Assembly (NCBI RefSeq): GCF_030247195.1 | Contig: NC_080672.1 | Location: forward strand, 182,959,234 to 183,023,233 | From: Topomyia yanbarensis | Taxonomy: Eukaryota > Arthropoda > Insecta > Diptera > Culicidae | Direction of reading: 5' to 3' | DNA: 64,000 bases | Part shown: in pieces, positions 11,009 to 24,080 of the stretch | Layout: each line of letters begins with the position of its first letter | Position numbering within the stretch: position 1 is the first letter of the stretch | Notes under the pieces: model-generated | What the model saw: the letters and a program-made list of their open reading frames with translations, nothing else | Databases searched by the model: none | What the model was told of the DNA's origin: nothing | Translations under genes and position numbers: made by a program

Positions 11009-12468
11009 ATGGAGATAAACAAAAATAAAAACAAACAGACGGAGGTGCCAAACCCCTTCGCTAGAGGTGGTTTGGCGAGGTCTCCCCCCCGTGGGGAGAG
11101 TAGTGGAGCGATGAGTGCTGCATCCGAAAGCACCAGTGACCCCCCAGCGGCAGTAGGCAATAACCCTACCAATGCATCGGAGGGGCCAATATCTGCGATG
11201 CGCAAAGTAGCGAAGCAACTCGATTCTATAATCGACTTCGCTAGCGGAAAGCAGAATATAGCCAAGGAGTTGAAGTTGAGCCTCCTGGAGCTCCGGAAAG
11301 CTGTTCGTGTCGCAAGACAGGAACAGCAGGCATATGTTGAGAGGGTGGAATGTCGGGAGAGGTCCGACAGAGAAACCCAGACAGTGGCCTCCAATAGGGA
11401 GGAAAGAGAGAAGGTCGATAGAGGTTCACAGACAGTGGCCTTTACCTTCTACGGAGCAGCCATGTCGATCGGAGCGGCGACCGAGTTCCCCTCGAAGGGA
11501 AAAGGAAAGGGCAATCGCAAGACGGCATTCGATGCCCTAGGAAGTCGCCAGGCGAGGGTGCCAAAACCGACACCACTCGGCGTGCAACCGTCAAGGTCAA
11601 ACGCCGCCTGGGTGAGGTAAGCGAGGGCGAGAGTGACCTCGCTGTGGAGAGCGATGGTACCAGCAACCCGGCACGACCGGGGCAGGGGGGCCCAAACCCC
11701 TGGACGCTGGTCACCAAGAAAAAGCCGGCACCGAAACCGGAGGTACCGCGGCCTGCGAGGAAGGCCAAGGACAGAGGCGAAGCCGACAAAACCGACAAGG
11801 ACAAATACGCCGATGTCCTTAAATCGATGAAGGCGGCCGAAAGTCTCTCGGCCCTTGGGCAGGATGTGCGTAGCGTAAGACGCACCAACACGGGAGAGAT
11901 GCTCCTGGTGCTGAAGCGAGGCGCACAATCAAGTGCAGTATATAAGGCCTTGGTCCAAGAGGTCCTTGGTGAGGGCGCCCAAATCAGGTCGCTAGGTGCG
12001 GAAACAACTCTCCAGTGCAAGCACTTGGACGAGTTCACGACCGCAGAAGACGTCGTCGCAGCCGTCAAGGAGCACTGCGGCGTCACAATCGAGCGGGCCT
12101 CTGTGCGATTGAGAGACGGACCCTCTGGCACCCAAGTAGCCTACCTCAGGCTACTGAATGCGGATGCCAAAAAGGTAACCGAGAAAGGGAAGCTGAAGAT
12201 CGGCTGGTCGGTATGCCCTATTAGCATACCCCAGCCGCCTTCAGTGGACAGGTGCTATCGGTGCCTAGAATCCGGCCATAAAGCATACGAATGCAAAGGC
12301 ATAGATAGGAGCAAGCTATGTCGTCGCTGCGGCGAGGAGGGGCATAAAGAGCGGGGGTGCACTAAGGCATATAAGTGCCTTATCTGCACCGCTAAGAAGC
12401 AAGCCCATAAACATGCTATGGGCGGACCTTCGTGTCCCTTCGGCGAGTTAAATAAGAAGAAGCCGTGA
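11009..12468 (+). pseudogene. R1-like ORF1 (copy 1), frameshifted
   Basis: It starts at ATG 11009 and is the counterpart of the intact protein at 56796-58268. Compared with that copy there is a short deletion near 11527-11545, where the reading frame shifts, and a second small deletion near 11782-11790 (a Leu-Trp-Leu region). The C-terminus retains knuckles CYRCLESGHKAYEC and CRRCGEEGHKERGC. It overlaps ORF2 by GTGA. Confidence 0.85.
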
Positions 12469-15438
12469 GAGTCACACAGCTAAATCTTAACCATTGTGCA
12501 GCAGCCCAACAGCTGCTGTGGCAGTCGGTCTCGGAGTCGAGGACAGATGTCGCCCTCTTATCAGACCCGTACAGCATCCCTGCCGGCAACGGCAATTGGG
12601 TGTCGGACGGGTCTGGAATGGTGGCAATCTGTACAACGGGAAGGTTCCCGGTTCAAGAGGTAATACACCCCTCCGCCGAGGGTGTGGCGATTGCCAAGAT
12701 CAATGGTGTGTTCTATTGCAGCTGCTACGCCCCACCAAGGTGGCCAATAGAACAGTTCTACCAGATGATCGACAGGCTCTCGTCGGACCTCGTGGGCCGG
12801 AAACCGGTAGTAATAGCGGGAGACTTCAACGCTGGGGCAGTGGAGTGGGGCAGCCGCTGTACAAATAGCAGGGGTCAAGCGCTAATGGAAGCGTTTGCGA
12901 CTCGATACTGTGCTAGCTAATGATGGCTCCGCTAGTACATTCCGTAGAAACGGAGTGGAGGCGTAGATTGATTTGACCTTTGCCAGCCCGAGTCTGGCTC
13001 CAGGCATGGAATGGAGGGTAGACGAAGGCTACACCCATAGCGATCATTTAGCAATCCGCTTTAAGATCAACTATGGGGTGCAGCATCCGAGGGCGGGAGA
13101 TCCCTGTCAGGTACGCGGGTGGAAGTCCAATCACTTCGACAGCGAAGCTTTCACCGCGGCCCTGGGACTGGAGGCCAACACCGACAGTCTAAGCGGGGAT
13201 GCGCTGGTAGCTGTTCTATGACGCGCGTGCGACGCCACTATGCCGAGAAAAACACTGCCAAGAAACGGTAGATGCCCGGTATACTGGTGGAGTGCCGAGA
13301 TTGCAGCTCTACGGTCAGCCTGTCTCAGAGCTAGACGTAGGATGCAAAGAGCTCGCACCGAGGATGCAAGAGAGAACCGCCGTGAAGTGTTTCGAGCTGC
13401 GAAATTGGCCCTTAACAAGGCTATTAAAAGCAGCAAGAGAGCGTGTTTCTACAACCTGTGTGAGAGTGCCAACGCGAATCCGTGGGGTGACGCCTACCGG
13501 ATTGTGATGGCCAAGACCAAAGGGGGCTCCTCACCCCCAGAACGGTCTCCGGACCGGTTGGCAACGATTATCGAAGTACTCTTCCCGTCTCGAGCCACAA
13601 GCCCCTGGCCACCTGCACTACGAGACAGTGCGGGCACGGTCGAAATGGTGGCTCCAGTGACGAACGAAGAACTACTCGCAGTGGCTAAATCCCTAGCAAT
13701 GAACAAAGCTCCAGGGCCGGATGGAGTTCCGAACAACGCTCTCAAGGCAGCGATCATAGCGAACCCGAACATGTTCAGGCTAGCTATGCAGAGATGCCTT
13801 GACGAGTGCCGTTTCCCCGATAGATGGAAAAGGCAGAAACTGGTGCTGTTGCCGAAGCCCGGGAAGCCGCCAGGCGACCCATCGGCGTACAGACCAATCT
13901 GTCTGATAGACACGACTGGCAAACTGCTTGAGAGGATCATCCTCAACAGGCTCACCCCGTACGCGGAAGGTACGGACGGTCTGTCAAGCAACCAGTTTGG
14001 CTTTCGGAAGGGTAAGTCCACAGTGGATGCTCTCAACTCAGTGATAAATACTGCCGAGATAGCGATCTAACGAAAAAGGCGAGGTATTCGATACTGTGCG
14101 TTAGTGACACTTGACGTGAAGAACGCATTCAACAGCGCAAGCTGGGATGCCATCGCGCTCTCGTTACACCGGCTTAGCCTACCGGTGGGTCTGTACCGGA
14201 TCCTGGAAAGTTACTTCCAAAACCGCGTACTGCTATACGAGACCGATGCCGGTCAGAAAAGGGTTCCGATTACCGCCGGAGTCCCGCAGGGCTCGATCCT
14301 AGGCCCGGTGCTATGGAACCTCATGTATGACGGGGTTCTGACTCTGAAGTTCCCTCCTGGGGTCAAGATCGTCGGCTTTGCCGACGACGTAACCTTGGAG
14401 GTCTACGGGGAGTCAATTCCTGAGGTAGAACTAACCGCAGAACACGCGATTAGCACGGTGGAGGAATGGATGAGCGCGAGAGGCCTGGAGCTCGCTCATC
14501 ATAAGACGGAGGTAGTTATCGTCAACAACCGCAAGTCGGCACAACATGCAGTTATCCATGTGGGAGAAGTCGCGATCACTTCACAGCGAAGTCTGAAGTC
14601 TCTCGGAGTCATTATAGACGACAAGCTGACCTTCGACAGCCATGTCGACTATACGTGCAAGAGAGCGTCGACTGCTGTTGCGGCACTATCGAGAATGATG
14701 TCCAACAGCTCAAAGGTGTGCGCCAGTAGACGTAGGTTACTAGCAGGCGTTGCCGTATCTATCCTCAGGTACGGCGGCCCGTCATGGTCAAGAGCACTGA
14801 GGGTAACCAGTTACCTACAGAAACTGGAGAGCACCTACCGCGTGATGTGCCTCAGAGTGATATCTGCCTACCGCACGGTATCACACGATGCATCCTGCGT
14901 GATAGCGATCATGATGCCAGTCGGGCTGGTCATTCGGGAAGATGAGGAGTGCTTTGAGCTACGTCGAAATAGGGGAGCCCGCGAGCGCACCAGGGTGACC
15001 TCGGTCGCCAGATGGCAGCGTGAGTGGGACAACTCCTCGAAAGGTAGGTGGACCCACCGGCTGATACCTAGCATATCGAGCTGGGTGGGAAGACCCCATG
15101 GGGAAGTTCACTTCCACCTGACACAATTCCTGTCAGGCCATGGCTGTTTCCGTCAGTACCCCCACAGGTTCGGACACGCGGAGGTCCCAGTCTGCCCGGA
15201 CTGCCCAGGTGTAGATGAAACTGCCGAACACATACTGTTCGTATGTCATCGGTTCGACGTCGAAAGAAGAGCAATGCTTGACGTCTGTGGCTGGGACACA
15301 ACCCCGGATACCCTTATTCAGCGGATGTGTCAAACGGTGGAGAAGTGGAACGCAGTCTCGGCTGCTACCATCCAGATTGCCAGTAGGCTACAGGTAATCT
15401 GGCGAACCGAGCAACAGACGGCGGGCACGGCTAACTAG
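12465..15438 (+). pseudogene. R1-like ORF2 (copy 1): endonuclease and RT with stops
   Basis: This is the counterpart of the open ORF at 58265-61240. Lesions: a one-base deletion near 12897 (loss of an A in the GCGAAACTC region), TAG at 12964-12966 (Trp to stop), TGA at 13219-13221 (Ser to stop) and TAA at 14068-14070 (Gln to stop). From 14104 to 15438 the frame is open and keeps GVPQGSILGP, FADDV and the C-terminal CPDCPGVDETAEHILFVC knuckle. All lesions are point-like, fitting neutral decay after a full-length insertion. Confidence 0.9.
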
Positions 15439-15686
15439 TGATTGGTTAGTTGGAGCGAAAAAGGCCAAGCGCAAAATAAGAGAGTGAATGGTCTGTTCAT
15501 GCCGAGGTAGGTTGGCGCAGCGAATGGCAACCGCGTAAGGGGTAAACCCAGCCACCCCGAAGCAAGACAGAAGAGTGAGTGTATAGGCGTATAAGTGGAC
15601 TGCCTCATGCCAAGACGGGAGGGTCGTAGCGTAGTATGTTGGAACTAAGCTATCGATGCCTCATGGCGTGGCAGAGGAGTGAAAGG

Positions 15687-16122
15687 GTGAGCATCCAAGT
15701 CAGTCTCACACTGCATGTTAAGGGTGAGCATAAAAGTCAGCCTCACAGGTTGGTAGAGGCTAGCACAAAAGTCAGCCTAGCAAGGAATGAAAAAGGTGAG
15801 CACAAAAGTCAGCCTCGCATGGTATGTCAGAAGTGGGGCCTAAGAAAAATGTCCCACATGGGATGCCAGAGGGAGTGACAAAGGTACAATAGAGTGGCAC
15901 GATTGAGAGTGAATCAGGTGATAGGGTGAGCACCCAAGTCAGCCTCACATGGATGGGTAGGGCGAGCACAAAAGTAAGCCTAGCAAGGAATGAGTAAGGT
16001 GAGCACACAAGTCAGCCTCGCATGGAACGTAAAAGGTGAGCACAAAAGTCAGCCTCATGTGGGAGTGTTTGAGAGTGAATCAAAGTGTGATTGAGAGAGC
16101 ACCCAAGTAAGCCTCATACAGG
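15687..16122 (+). repeat. Hairpin repeat array in the 3' UTR of R1-like copy 1
   Basis: About nine units of the form GTGAG-CACAAAAGTCAGC-CTCAC, each able to fold into a 5-bp stem with a ~13-nt loop. Spacing is irregular. The same array occurs at 42258-42576 (shortened) and 61490-61925. Confidence 0.8.
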
Positions 16123-16438
16123 ATGTATGATCGCGTGAGTGAGAGTGAATGAGTACATTTAGTACAGCCATCCCCCCAGAAGTAATACCGAGAGGTAGTT
16201 CCTGGGAGGAATGATGGCGGAGCCCAATGGAGTTTAGTCGGTATTAATGGCTGGTCACCATTCGAGTCCGACACGCCCCCAGTGCACCCCGTGTGGTAGA
16301 TTGGACCCTACCGTTAGCACGTGTACTGGGCTAGGACATAAAGGTCTTCTCCATTGTAAAAAAAAAAAAATGTTCCTGATAACTAATTAAGGTCCATCAA
16401 TAAAGTTGGAATAATAATCTTAAAATGTCGCCGTCAAG

Positions 16439-18279
16439 TAGGGTTCGTCGCGGTTGCGGTAATTACCGCAACCGCGCGGTATTTACCGCACCCGCACCGC
16501 AAAATCTGCGGTGCGGTGAGACACTTTTTCCCGCAGATGCGGTGCGGGAAAGAGCTTTTCCCGCGCGGTTTTACCGCAACCGCACCGCAAAAATATAATT
16601 GATAAAGTGATAATTTTGATTATTCTAAATTGATAAACAGACTGCTATTACAAAAGAAAATCTAGCTGTGTCCGAAATATTTTGACGCTATTATTTTTAC
16701 GACATATTTTGGACTAGTTATTTGACACTTCTAAGTAAAAATTCACAAACTAACCATTTCAAATACATAAAATGCAAGATCCAAATAGAGACAAAATTAT
16801 TCGATCATTTAAAAACAATAAATTTGTACTCTTAAATCCAATTTAAAAGTGCATCACTTCTCCCGATTTCTGTTGGTAATCGTGGAATTGTGAATCGTTT
16901 TCGATATCAATTTTTCAATTGCGAATTTTGACTAATTTAAAGGAATTAGAGATGAACTAATTATGCTGGGACTTAAACACAACCCAAAGAATATAATTAT
17001 CTTCGTCAAACCAAACGAATTTACAATAATTGGCAGTAAAGGATACAAATGTATGAAAGCGTCCAAAATAAGGAGGGGTCCAAATATTGACGATTATTCT
17101 ACCATTCGTTCATCGGCATCGTATTTCTATCTTCTTTGATTGCTGTGTAAATTCAATGTGAATTTTTCTACAGTCAATTTTAATGGACTCTTTCTCAAAA
17201 AGTATGCTACATAACTTTTCAGTTAAGACTATTTTGAAGCTTTTTTGAAGCTTTTTTTTGCCAAATACCACATAGTTTGACTCCCGTTCACTGCAATTCA
17301 AGTTTTTGCCTTTGGCTTATTGGCAAAATATTAGAGGAAAATACATTAAATGCTAGAACTTTCGAACTAGCCTTAGGAAAATCACACTTCATACATTTTC
17401 AAAGGGAGCAATCTTAGTTGTTGGATGAGAATACATCTGTTTCTTGAAGAATGCGGAAGTTAGAGTTTTGAGATATATTGTCCGTAAAACCCCCTATTTT
17501 TAAAAATCATTTCTGTTGTATGCTACAAATCATACATTTTTTGCAGTTTTTCTAATGTTCAATAATTCTGTACCGGTTGAGACCGGACACCTGATTAGAT
17601 ATAATGTATAGAGCAATTTTTTCGTCAAATATGGCGCCGTTCTTATTGATGAAATACAATATGTTTTTATTTCACTGTATTGGAATATATGCGCTACTAT
17701 ATAGAAGTACTGGTATTTCGACTTTAAATTTTTGTTGGTGAAATTCCTTTAGAATGAAAGGTAGTTTTACTACGTAAATGCGAAAATCATACATTTTATT
17801 TTCATATGTCAAAAGCATTGAAAATATGAAAATTTAAAGAAAAAAATATGCAACTTCATTTCTTATTACATTTTTATTCCCCTTTTCAATTAACTGAAGG
17901 GTTGCTAAAATAAAAGTTTTCCTATTACTGCAGTAGAACGTTTTTGAATGTATAATGTTTGCCTTAAAATGAACGGAATTTTATTAATAGAAAATGAAAA
18001 AGTTGATTTTTCATAAACAATACATTCTGAGGAGTCTCTTAAAGTTAAATTTCGTGTGAATAAAAATAACATTTTATTATATACTGTTACACAAATGAAC
18101 AATTTTCCAACACTATCTTTTAAAAATATAAAAATTTCACCGCATTTACCGCATTACCGCGCGGTGCGGTGCGGTAAATAAAGTGCGTTTGCGGTAAGCG
18201 GTGCGGTTTTATTATTTTTTTTGCGGTTGCGGTGCGGACAGTCCATTTACCGCCCACATCCGCACCGCGACGAACCCTA
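16439..18279. mobile_element. hAT-like non-autonomous element with GCGGT subterminal repeats
   Basis: The 8-bp repeat CCGTCAAG flanks the element at 16431-16438 and 18280-18287. The ends are TAGGGTTCGTCGCGG and CCGCGACGAACCCTA. The 8-bp duplication and TARNG-type start fit the hAT superfamily. About 140 bp at each end is packed with GCGGT/ACCGC motifs in both orientations, a plausible transposase-binding array. The ~1.5 kb interior is AT-rich with no recognisable transposase, only short chance ORFs. Confidence 0.85.
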
Positions 18280-18290
18280 CCGTCAAGTAG

Positions 18291-18340
18291 AGAATCATGA
18301 AAACGAAAGGACTAAAAGAATCATGAAAACGAAAGGACTA
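18291..18340. repeat. Two tandem 24-bp units (26-bp period)
   Basis: AGAATCATGAAAACGAAAGG is followed by ACTA and repeats after two extra bases. It looks like a local slippage duplication next to the hAT-like insertion. Confidence 0.85.
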
Positions 18341-18796
18341 CAATGCTCATTCGATGTGAGCTGCGAAAGGGGAATGAATGTTCGTGTATGTACGCAGCAG
18401 AAGCGAATTCGAGCAAGGTTCGAATCGTTAGAAAGGATTCTCTTCTGGTATCACCAAAAATAGTTATCTGCAAACCGTTCTTATTAGGATGAAAACATAA
18501 TGGAGAAAGAATTGAATTAGAAAGTTCCATTTAATAACTTGGATTGAGTTTGCGCCTGTCAATTCTTCTGTACATGTACCAGTGATTCATATAAGCAAAT
18601 GTTTATCAAATTAATCTACAAACCCGAAGGTTTTTGCAAGTCCTTGAAAATCAGTGAATGAGGCAATCTCATTCGACATGGAATTTCCAGTAAACATTCA
18701 TTCAAAAAGTGCATTGGCTCAAATTATCCATGAATGTCATATGATATGCCCAAGTTTAGTCCTACGTCAACACCGCGGTTATGTCCCGGACATTAC
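18341..18796. other. No gene seen
   Basis: AT-rich sequence between the hAT-like element and the duplicated segment. I see no convincing ORF, RNA gene or repeat. Confidence 0.5.
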
Positions 18797-18886
18797 CCAC
18801 TTCTAGTTTTTCGACATGTCGTTTACTTTCTGAGATATGGGCGATAAACATTTTGTATTTTTGTTCCTCGCTTACCAATTTTTACT
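18797..18886. repeat. Duplicated segment copy B, first 90 bp
   Basis: Identical in register to window bases 1-90. It is cut after TTTTTACT by a 1,992-bp insertion and resumes at 20879. Confidence 0.9.
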
Positions 18887-20878
18887 GTGATGATGATGTT
18901 GATGATGATGGTCCCCCCTCATACCCCCACAAAGGTGTGAGCTGAACGATTTATCTAGAAGATAATTAATATTTTAAATCATGACAAGACCAGTTAACAA
19001 AAAAAAACGGACTGGTTCAATTTGCAGACATAGCCTTTCCTTCAAATGAGCGTAACCAGTTACATTTCGAATATTCCACCAACAACCAGGGTCCATCAAG
19101 AAAATTTCCATTCCGGGAAGATACTTGATAGAATCGGGAATTGAACCCAATAGCTTCTAATTCCGATATTTCTCTGTAAGACTCCTTCCGCCTGACCAAA
19201 ACATCGGTACCACCACCTGCTAAGGTGAGAAGTGACGAGCCTAGTGGCAGTGCAGAGTCCGGTCGAGTTATATCATCCACATCAGGCCCCTTTATTGAAA
19301 GTTGCGTACCACTAACCCAAGGCAATCCAGGGATATTTTTTTCCGGGAATACCCTGGATTGATCAGGAATTGTACCCGATATCTTGTTTTATCAGAAGAA
19401 GTCACCAAACCCCACACTCAACGAACCAACTCCGTTATTGCCGCTATGGCAGCAATAACCGAGATTAACTCTATTGTCGAGCAAAGCCAGCAAAGCAACT
19501 CCATCATCAAATCAGACCCTGATCACAACAAAAGTCTAAAAGCTTCAATTCAACCCGATGAGCTCTTAGTACTGGTCACCATGTTCGATTTCAAGTTAGT
19601 CTCTATCTGCTTATCCCGCGCGTGGCTCAGACTTCTGTAGACATCGCATTATTTTTTAAAAACTATAATAAACAATTAACAAAAATCCATCATCATCATA
19701 GCGAATATAATAACTTAGTGTGACTAAATGCAAATAATAGAAGAGAAAAAAAAATACAATCTTCGTGGTATTACATAGTTATTCAAATAACTCCAAAATA
19801 TAAAAATTTAAAAAATCTGTCTATAAAGAAGATTTTACGTGTGAAATACATAGTGTTTTGAACTCCGCTAATGTTGCCGCACGTTTAATATGTCTAGGCA
19901 TCGAATTGAAAAAACTTATTCCTTTGTACAACAAGGATTTCTGTGATCTACTAAATAAAAAGTTAGGTGTTCTTGCATCAGACGCGTTTCTAGTGTTGTA
20001 CCTATGCACATCACTTCCTCTTTCAATTCGATCACACAAATATCGAGGCAGCATTCCATTAATAATTTTAAAAATGAACACCATTGTTAAGTAATAAATT
20101 CTTTGCTTCACAGAGAGCCATTGTAATGCGCTTAGCATGAAACTAGAGGAAGTGTATCTGTTACATTTTAAAATTAATCGCATGATTCTATTTTGCAATC
20201 GCTGTAACCTCAATATTTGTGTTTGATTGGCAAGAAACAAAATGGATGGGCAGAAGTCAATATGTGGTGAAACAATAGATTTATATAATAAAATTTTACT
20301 ACTAATTGTTAAATCATTTTTCAGACGACACAATATACCATACTTTTTAGCAATCTTTTTGATGACATTGTCGAAGTGAGACTTAAAGGTTAACTTATCA
20401 TCAATGATTATTCCAAGATATTTTAATTCACTAACGCGATCAATAGTCTCACCATTAATTTCAACGTTAACGTCAGGCCTAGTATTAGCCGAAGAGATAA
20501 TCATATATTTAGTTTTAGCAACATTTAACTTTAATTGTTTAAATTTTAACCAACGAGCAAGGGAATGCAAATCTTCGTTCAAATGCGCCACGGCTTCATC
20601 TATATCCTTAGCTGCAATGAACAGAACAGTATCGTCAGCAAACAAATTTAAGTCACAAAATCGTAAAACTCGCCTAATGTCATTTATATACATAATAAAT
20701 AAAATAGGACCTAAGACACTACCTTACGGCACTCCAAGAGGATTGTCGAGAGGACTAGATACAAAATCGTTAAAACTAGTTTTCTGAGTTCTATCACATA
20801 AATAGTTTTCAAACCACTTATGTGCTATCCCTCCGATACCAAATCGCTCTAAAGTTTTCAAAAGTAAAGGTCTAATTA
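18887..20878 (-). mobile_element. 5'-truncated LINE fragment inserted in duplicated segment copy B
   Basis: Copy A provides the uninterrupted site. Only ACT can be a direct repeat at the junctions. The left (3') end is a (CATCAT)-type simple repeat on the minus strand, a common LINE tail, and the RT reads leftward. A second CATCATCAT tract at about 19687 leaves open that 18887-19690 is a separate unit or part of the 3' UTR. Confidence 0.75.
19821..20878 (-). pseudogene. LINE reverse transcriptase fragment
   Basis: The minus strand from 20878 to 19821 encodes the RT palm and C-terminal part: a GVP(Q)GSVLGPILF block near 20735-20700 and then LFADDTVLF near 20620. The Gln of GVPQGS is replaced by TAA, and the open part from 20693 is 290 residues. 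Endonuclease, fingers and ORF1 are missing. The FADDT style suggests a Jockey/CR1-group LINE different from the one at 1342. Confidence 0.8.
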
Positions 20879-22198
20879 ACTAATTAAAAATGAGACAGAA
20901 TATTGCTTTACTGGTGTTTACGCATGTACGCGATCCAAGGAATTCGATATTGAAAAAAAATTGTTAATTACCTCAAGTATAAATGAACTATTTCTCAAAA
21001 ATTAATATGTAAGTTGATTACAAAGACAAAATAATGTGTTCATAGTGAAATTTTTTCTAGAGTTCATGTATTTATCCCTTGGATTAGGCGTTGAGTTCAA
21101 TCGTAAGGTAAATGTTGATAGTATATAAATACATAGATCATCAAGTAATTCACTTAGTAGTGAGCTAAAAGATTTCTCATATAGTTATACTCGTGGCATC
21201 ACCGAAAACAACTATATTTTTGAATCCCAAAACTCTAGCGAAAATTTATCTATTTTGCAAGATTAAGGTTATTTATGCTGGTTATATCGCAAAGCTTTAA
21301 ACTTTAGGATAGATATACATGCAATCAAACGGGTTTGAAAACTTTTCAATTGATTCTTTTGTTTTCAAGAAAATCATTCCCCGTTGAAAATAAAAATTCT
21401 GTATTCCCGGGATCCCGGGATTTTTATTTTCCGAATCCCGAGAAGCTGAAAACCGTCGGCAAATGGAAGCTCTAGCACCACTCTCGATGGGGGATGCAAG
21501 TACAATGTGTCTTCTAACTTCGTCGTCCATACCTGCTCTATACTGGTACACTTCAATTGATGTTTCAATGACAGTCACAATTAGTAGAGAGGGATTGGAT
21601 AATTCAGCACACGTTTCGTTCGAGTTTTCCAAATTGTTCAAGTAAATTAGCGAGGATTACAATCAGAGTTTATGCATTGCATAGATAAATGATCTGACTA
21701 CATTTTTGCCATCCTAATAGTTTGAACCATTTTTTTCAAAGTATTGGTTTGTATAGGACTTATTTATCCACATTTCCTGAACGAGAATTCCGAACGAAAC
21801 GATATACAAGTTATAAGAATGACTGGAAAGAGACTGCATTATTATCAACTTAATGCACGCCTTTTATGCTATCGACAAAGCCTAGATACTTCACACTATT
21901 TACACAGAGAACAGACGTCCATCTTCTGCATTCAACTTGTGTAAAATCTCTAACGGTTTCGAAGGTAGTTGGGATATCCAAACCAGGTGCGCTACTGTCG
22001 CCATGTTTTTTTTGTGGCTGAGTTCGACAGAATTGACAGCGGTTATTCCTCTACCCAGTCAAACTGGTCCGGAACCGGTTCGGACTTCCAGCATGAATTC
22101 CAGCTCAAATGCATCCACCGATAGAGTCGGAATCGGTTGTTTTTTTGAGCAATATTCCATACTGAATCCATTCAGGATTTTGAACCGGTTCCAGAATG
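20879..22198. repeat. Duplicated segment copy B, main part
   Basis: Matches 91-1341 and 9904-10009. It lacks the ~37 bp near 130 of copy A and lacks the CR1-like insertion, so CAGCATGAATTCC at 22091 is the LINE's empty site. Confidence 0.9.
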
Positions 22199-22383
22199 CA
22201 GTGATGGCATTTCACCCTAGTGATGCACTAGCGCGCAAGTGTGATGCCTACACAGAGGATACAATATCACACACCACAGAAAAAAAAACAAAACGCTCTT
22301 TCTTTCGGAGCTGTATAGACCGATTTCAAGTGTGCGCTGGCGTTGGGGTAGTTGGGTGCGAGATAACCATGCTCTCTTGCTCT

Positions 22384-22611
22384 TGAAATTCTCTGTGGCG
22401 CGCTCAGATAAATTCACCACGGCGCGCGCCCCAGTGTCGCTGCGGTGTATTCACTGGCGTGTGATCTGGTTTGTTTTCGTCTGGCAAGCGGCAGAGCGAT
22501 TGATTTGATGTGCACTGGTGGCTTATTTCAAGCTTATATGATTTCCTACTGAAGATTTGATGCAAGTTGCTTGGTAAAGCTTACAAGCTTATAGAGTATT
22601 GTTACACTACC
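22384..22611 (+). repeat. Long inverted repeat, left arm
   Basis: Pairs with 28656-28882 in inverted orientation. Shared blocks include CTCTGTGGCGCGCTCAGATA, GTGTGATCTGGTTTGTTTTC and GATTTGATGCAAGTTGCTTG, with scattered mismatches. Confidence 0.85.
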
Positions 22612-24080
22612 TGCAAAACTAAAAGTACTCGGTCTTTGGAGCAAGCTGGGAAAACTTTTTACGTATCATCGTATACAGAGTTTTATAATGATCAGAGGCA
22701 TTATAAAAACTTAACTTAATCCTACAAGTTTAAAACGAAATTTTAGATTTCGTCCACATATTCAGTAAAATTAGGTATACGCTTGTGGCGATAATTAATT
22801 TACAGTTTACAGACAACATCACAATTGAGCGTACACCATTTGTTCATTTGTGTATTATTTTGCGTGGAAATCGTTTAAACAGCAGGTGAAAGTTTCAAGA
22901 GCATGGGAGGCGGGAAGGGGTTTCTGCGCGTTAATGAGCAAATGAATGGCTCAGTTTCGGGTTCAAGAAAACTAGTGTTCACGCCTATTTAAAATCTCAT
23001 GTTTCATAAAAGGGTGTTATAAAATGGGTCAGCAGGAACAATGTTTATTATGATATACGTATTCTAGATTTTTGCGTCAGTTAATATTTTAAACCGTAAT
23101 TATAATGCATGGACGCATTGCACGTAATATCAACAGCAAAACAAAGTATTAGTTAGGTAGTATCTGTAGGAATCTCTGTCAATCTCTATGAATTTTTCGT
23201 ATTTTCAAGTAACAAGTAAGGTGTTTCCTCAAATTTAAACAAGCGATTTTTGTGTGATAAATTATTCCTCATTATAACTTTCTTGAATGAGGTGTTTTAT
23301 CAAAAAGGACTAGGGACAATGAAAAGTTCCAATTGCAATCTTGGAAATTTGCTCAAAAAACAGTTGAAAACAAATTGCTTTGAATTTTTAGTTCCTTGCA
23401 CGTATAGTTGAGCTAATGTATTTATAGTTGCATGTCCCATAGGAGCCGCATTTTTTTAAAAAGCTTTATTATCACAAAAACTATTTAGTACATAGAATTC
23501 TGCTCAGTATATAATCAGTTTCCACAACCAATCTTGCACCCTTATACTCTACTATTAACTAATATATAATAATATCAAGAAATGCTTGAAATGTTTTTCA
23601 AAAAGAAACTTTTTGCTCCATCGAACTTCGCGTATTTTATTGTGTAACTCGTTCAAATTTCCATTTCCGTAATTTCTCACACAGTATGCCATCGTTTCAA
23701 CTGTCAACCACAATGCTGCTTTGTATTTAAAATTATACTCTGCTATACTTGTCGATAATATAGTTTCTGTATCATCGATAATAATTTTCAATTTTTTTCG
23801 TATTGTGTTATTCAACCATTCTAATAACCCCGACGAGGCAACGCATTCTTTTAAACGGTGTTTAATGGTATCTACAAATCACAGAATTCGCAGTAGGGCG
23901 AATCTAAACCTCTAATGCCATGCTTATACATTTTAGATTTGTGTGGAATAATATCTCTGAGTATCATGAAAAAAATCGATTTTCCTGGTGACGATAGAAA
24001 ATTGCTATTGTTATTTTCCAATAATGTTTCCCACAGTCAATTTGGATTAGCGAATTGCTTTTTGGTGGTAATATTTTTGC

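Larger units (their letters stand above)
10660..16371 (+). mobile_element. R1-clade LINE copy 1, full length but inactivated
   Basis: GTTCCTGATAA flanks the element at 10649-10659 and 16372-16382, a perfect 11-bp target duplication. The 5' end matches the starts of the other two copies (CTCCGCTAGCGAATGACGGA), and the 3' end is a short poly(A). Structure: ~350-bp leader, gag-like ORF1, ORF2 with endonuclease and RT, and a ~930-bp 3' UTR with hairpin repeats. The R1 clade is inferred from the N-terminal LNLNHCAAAQ endonuclease motif, the FADDV RT motif and the CCHC C-terminus. Confidence 0.9.

Noticed and set aside
11442..12131. Long minus-strand ORFs opposite R1-like ORF1 and ORF2 (also at 57236-57931, 59296-59955 and others)
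   Set aside because: GC-rich antisense shadows of the LINE genes, repeated in all copies.
15687..16122. CRISPR-like repeats in the LINE 3' UTR
   Set aside because: Units vary, spacing is irregular, and the same array follows every copy of one LINE family. Better explained as 3' UTR hairpins.
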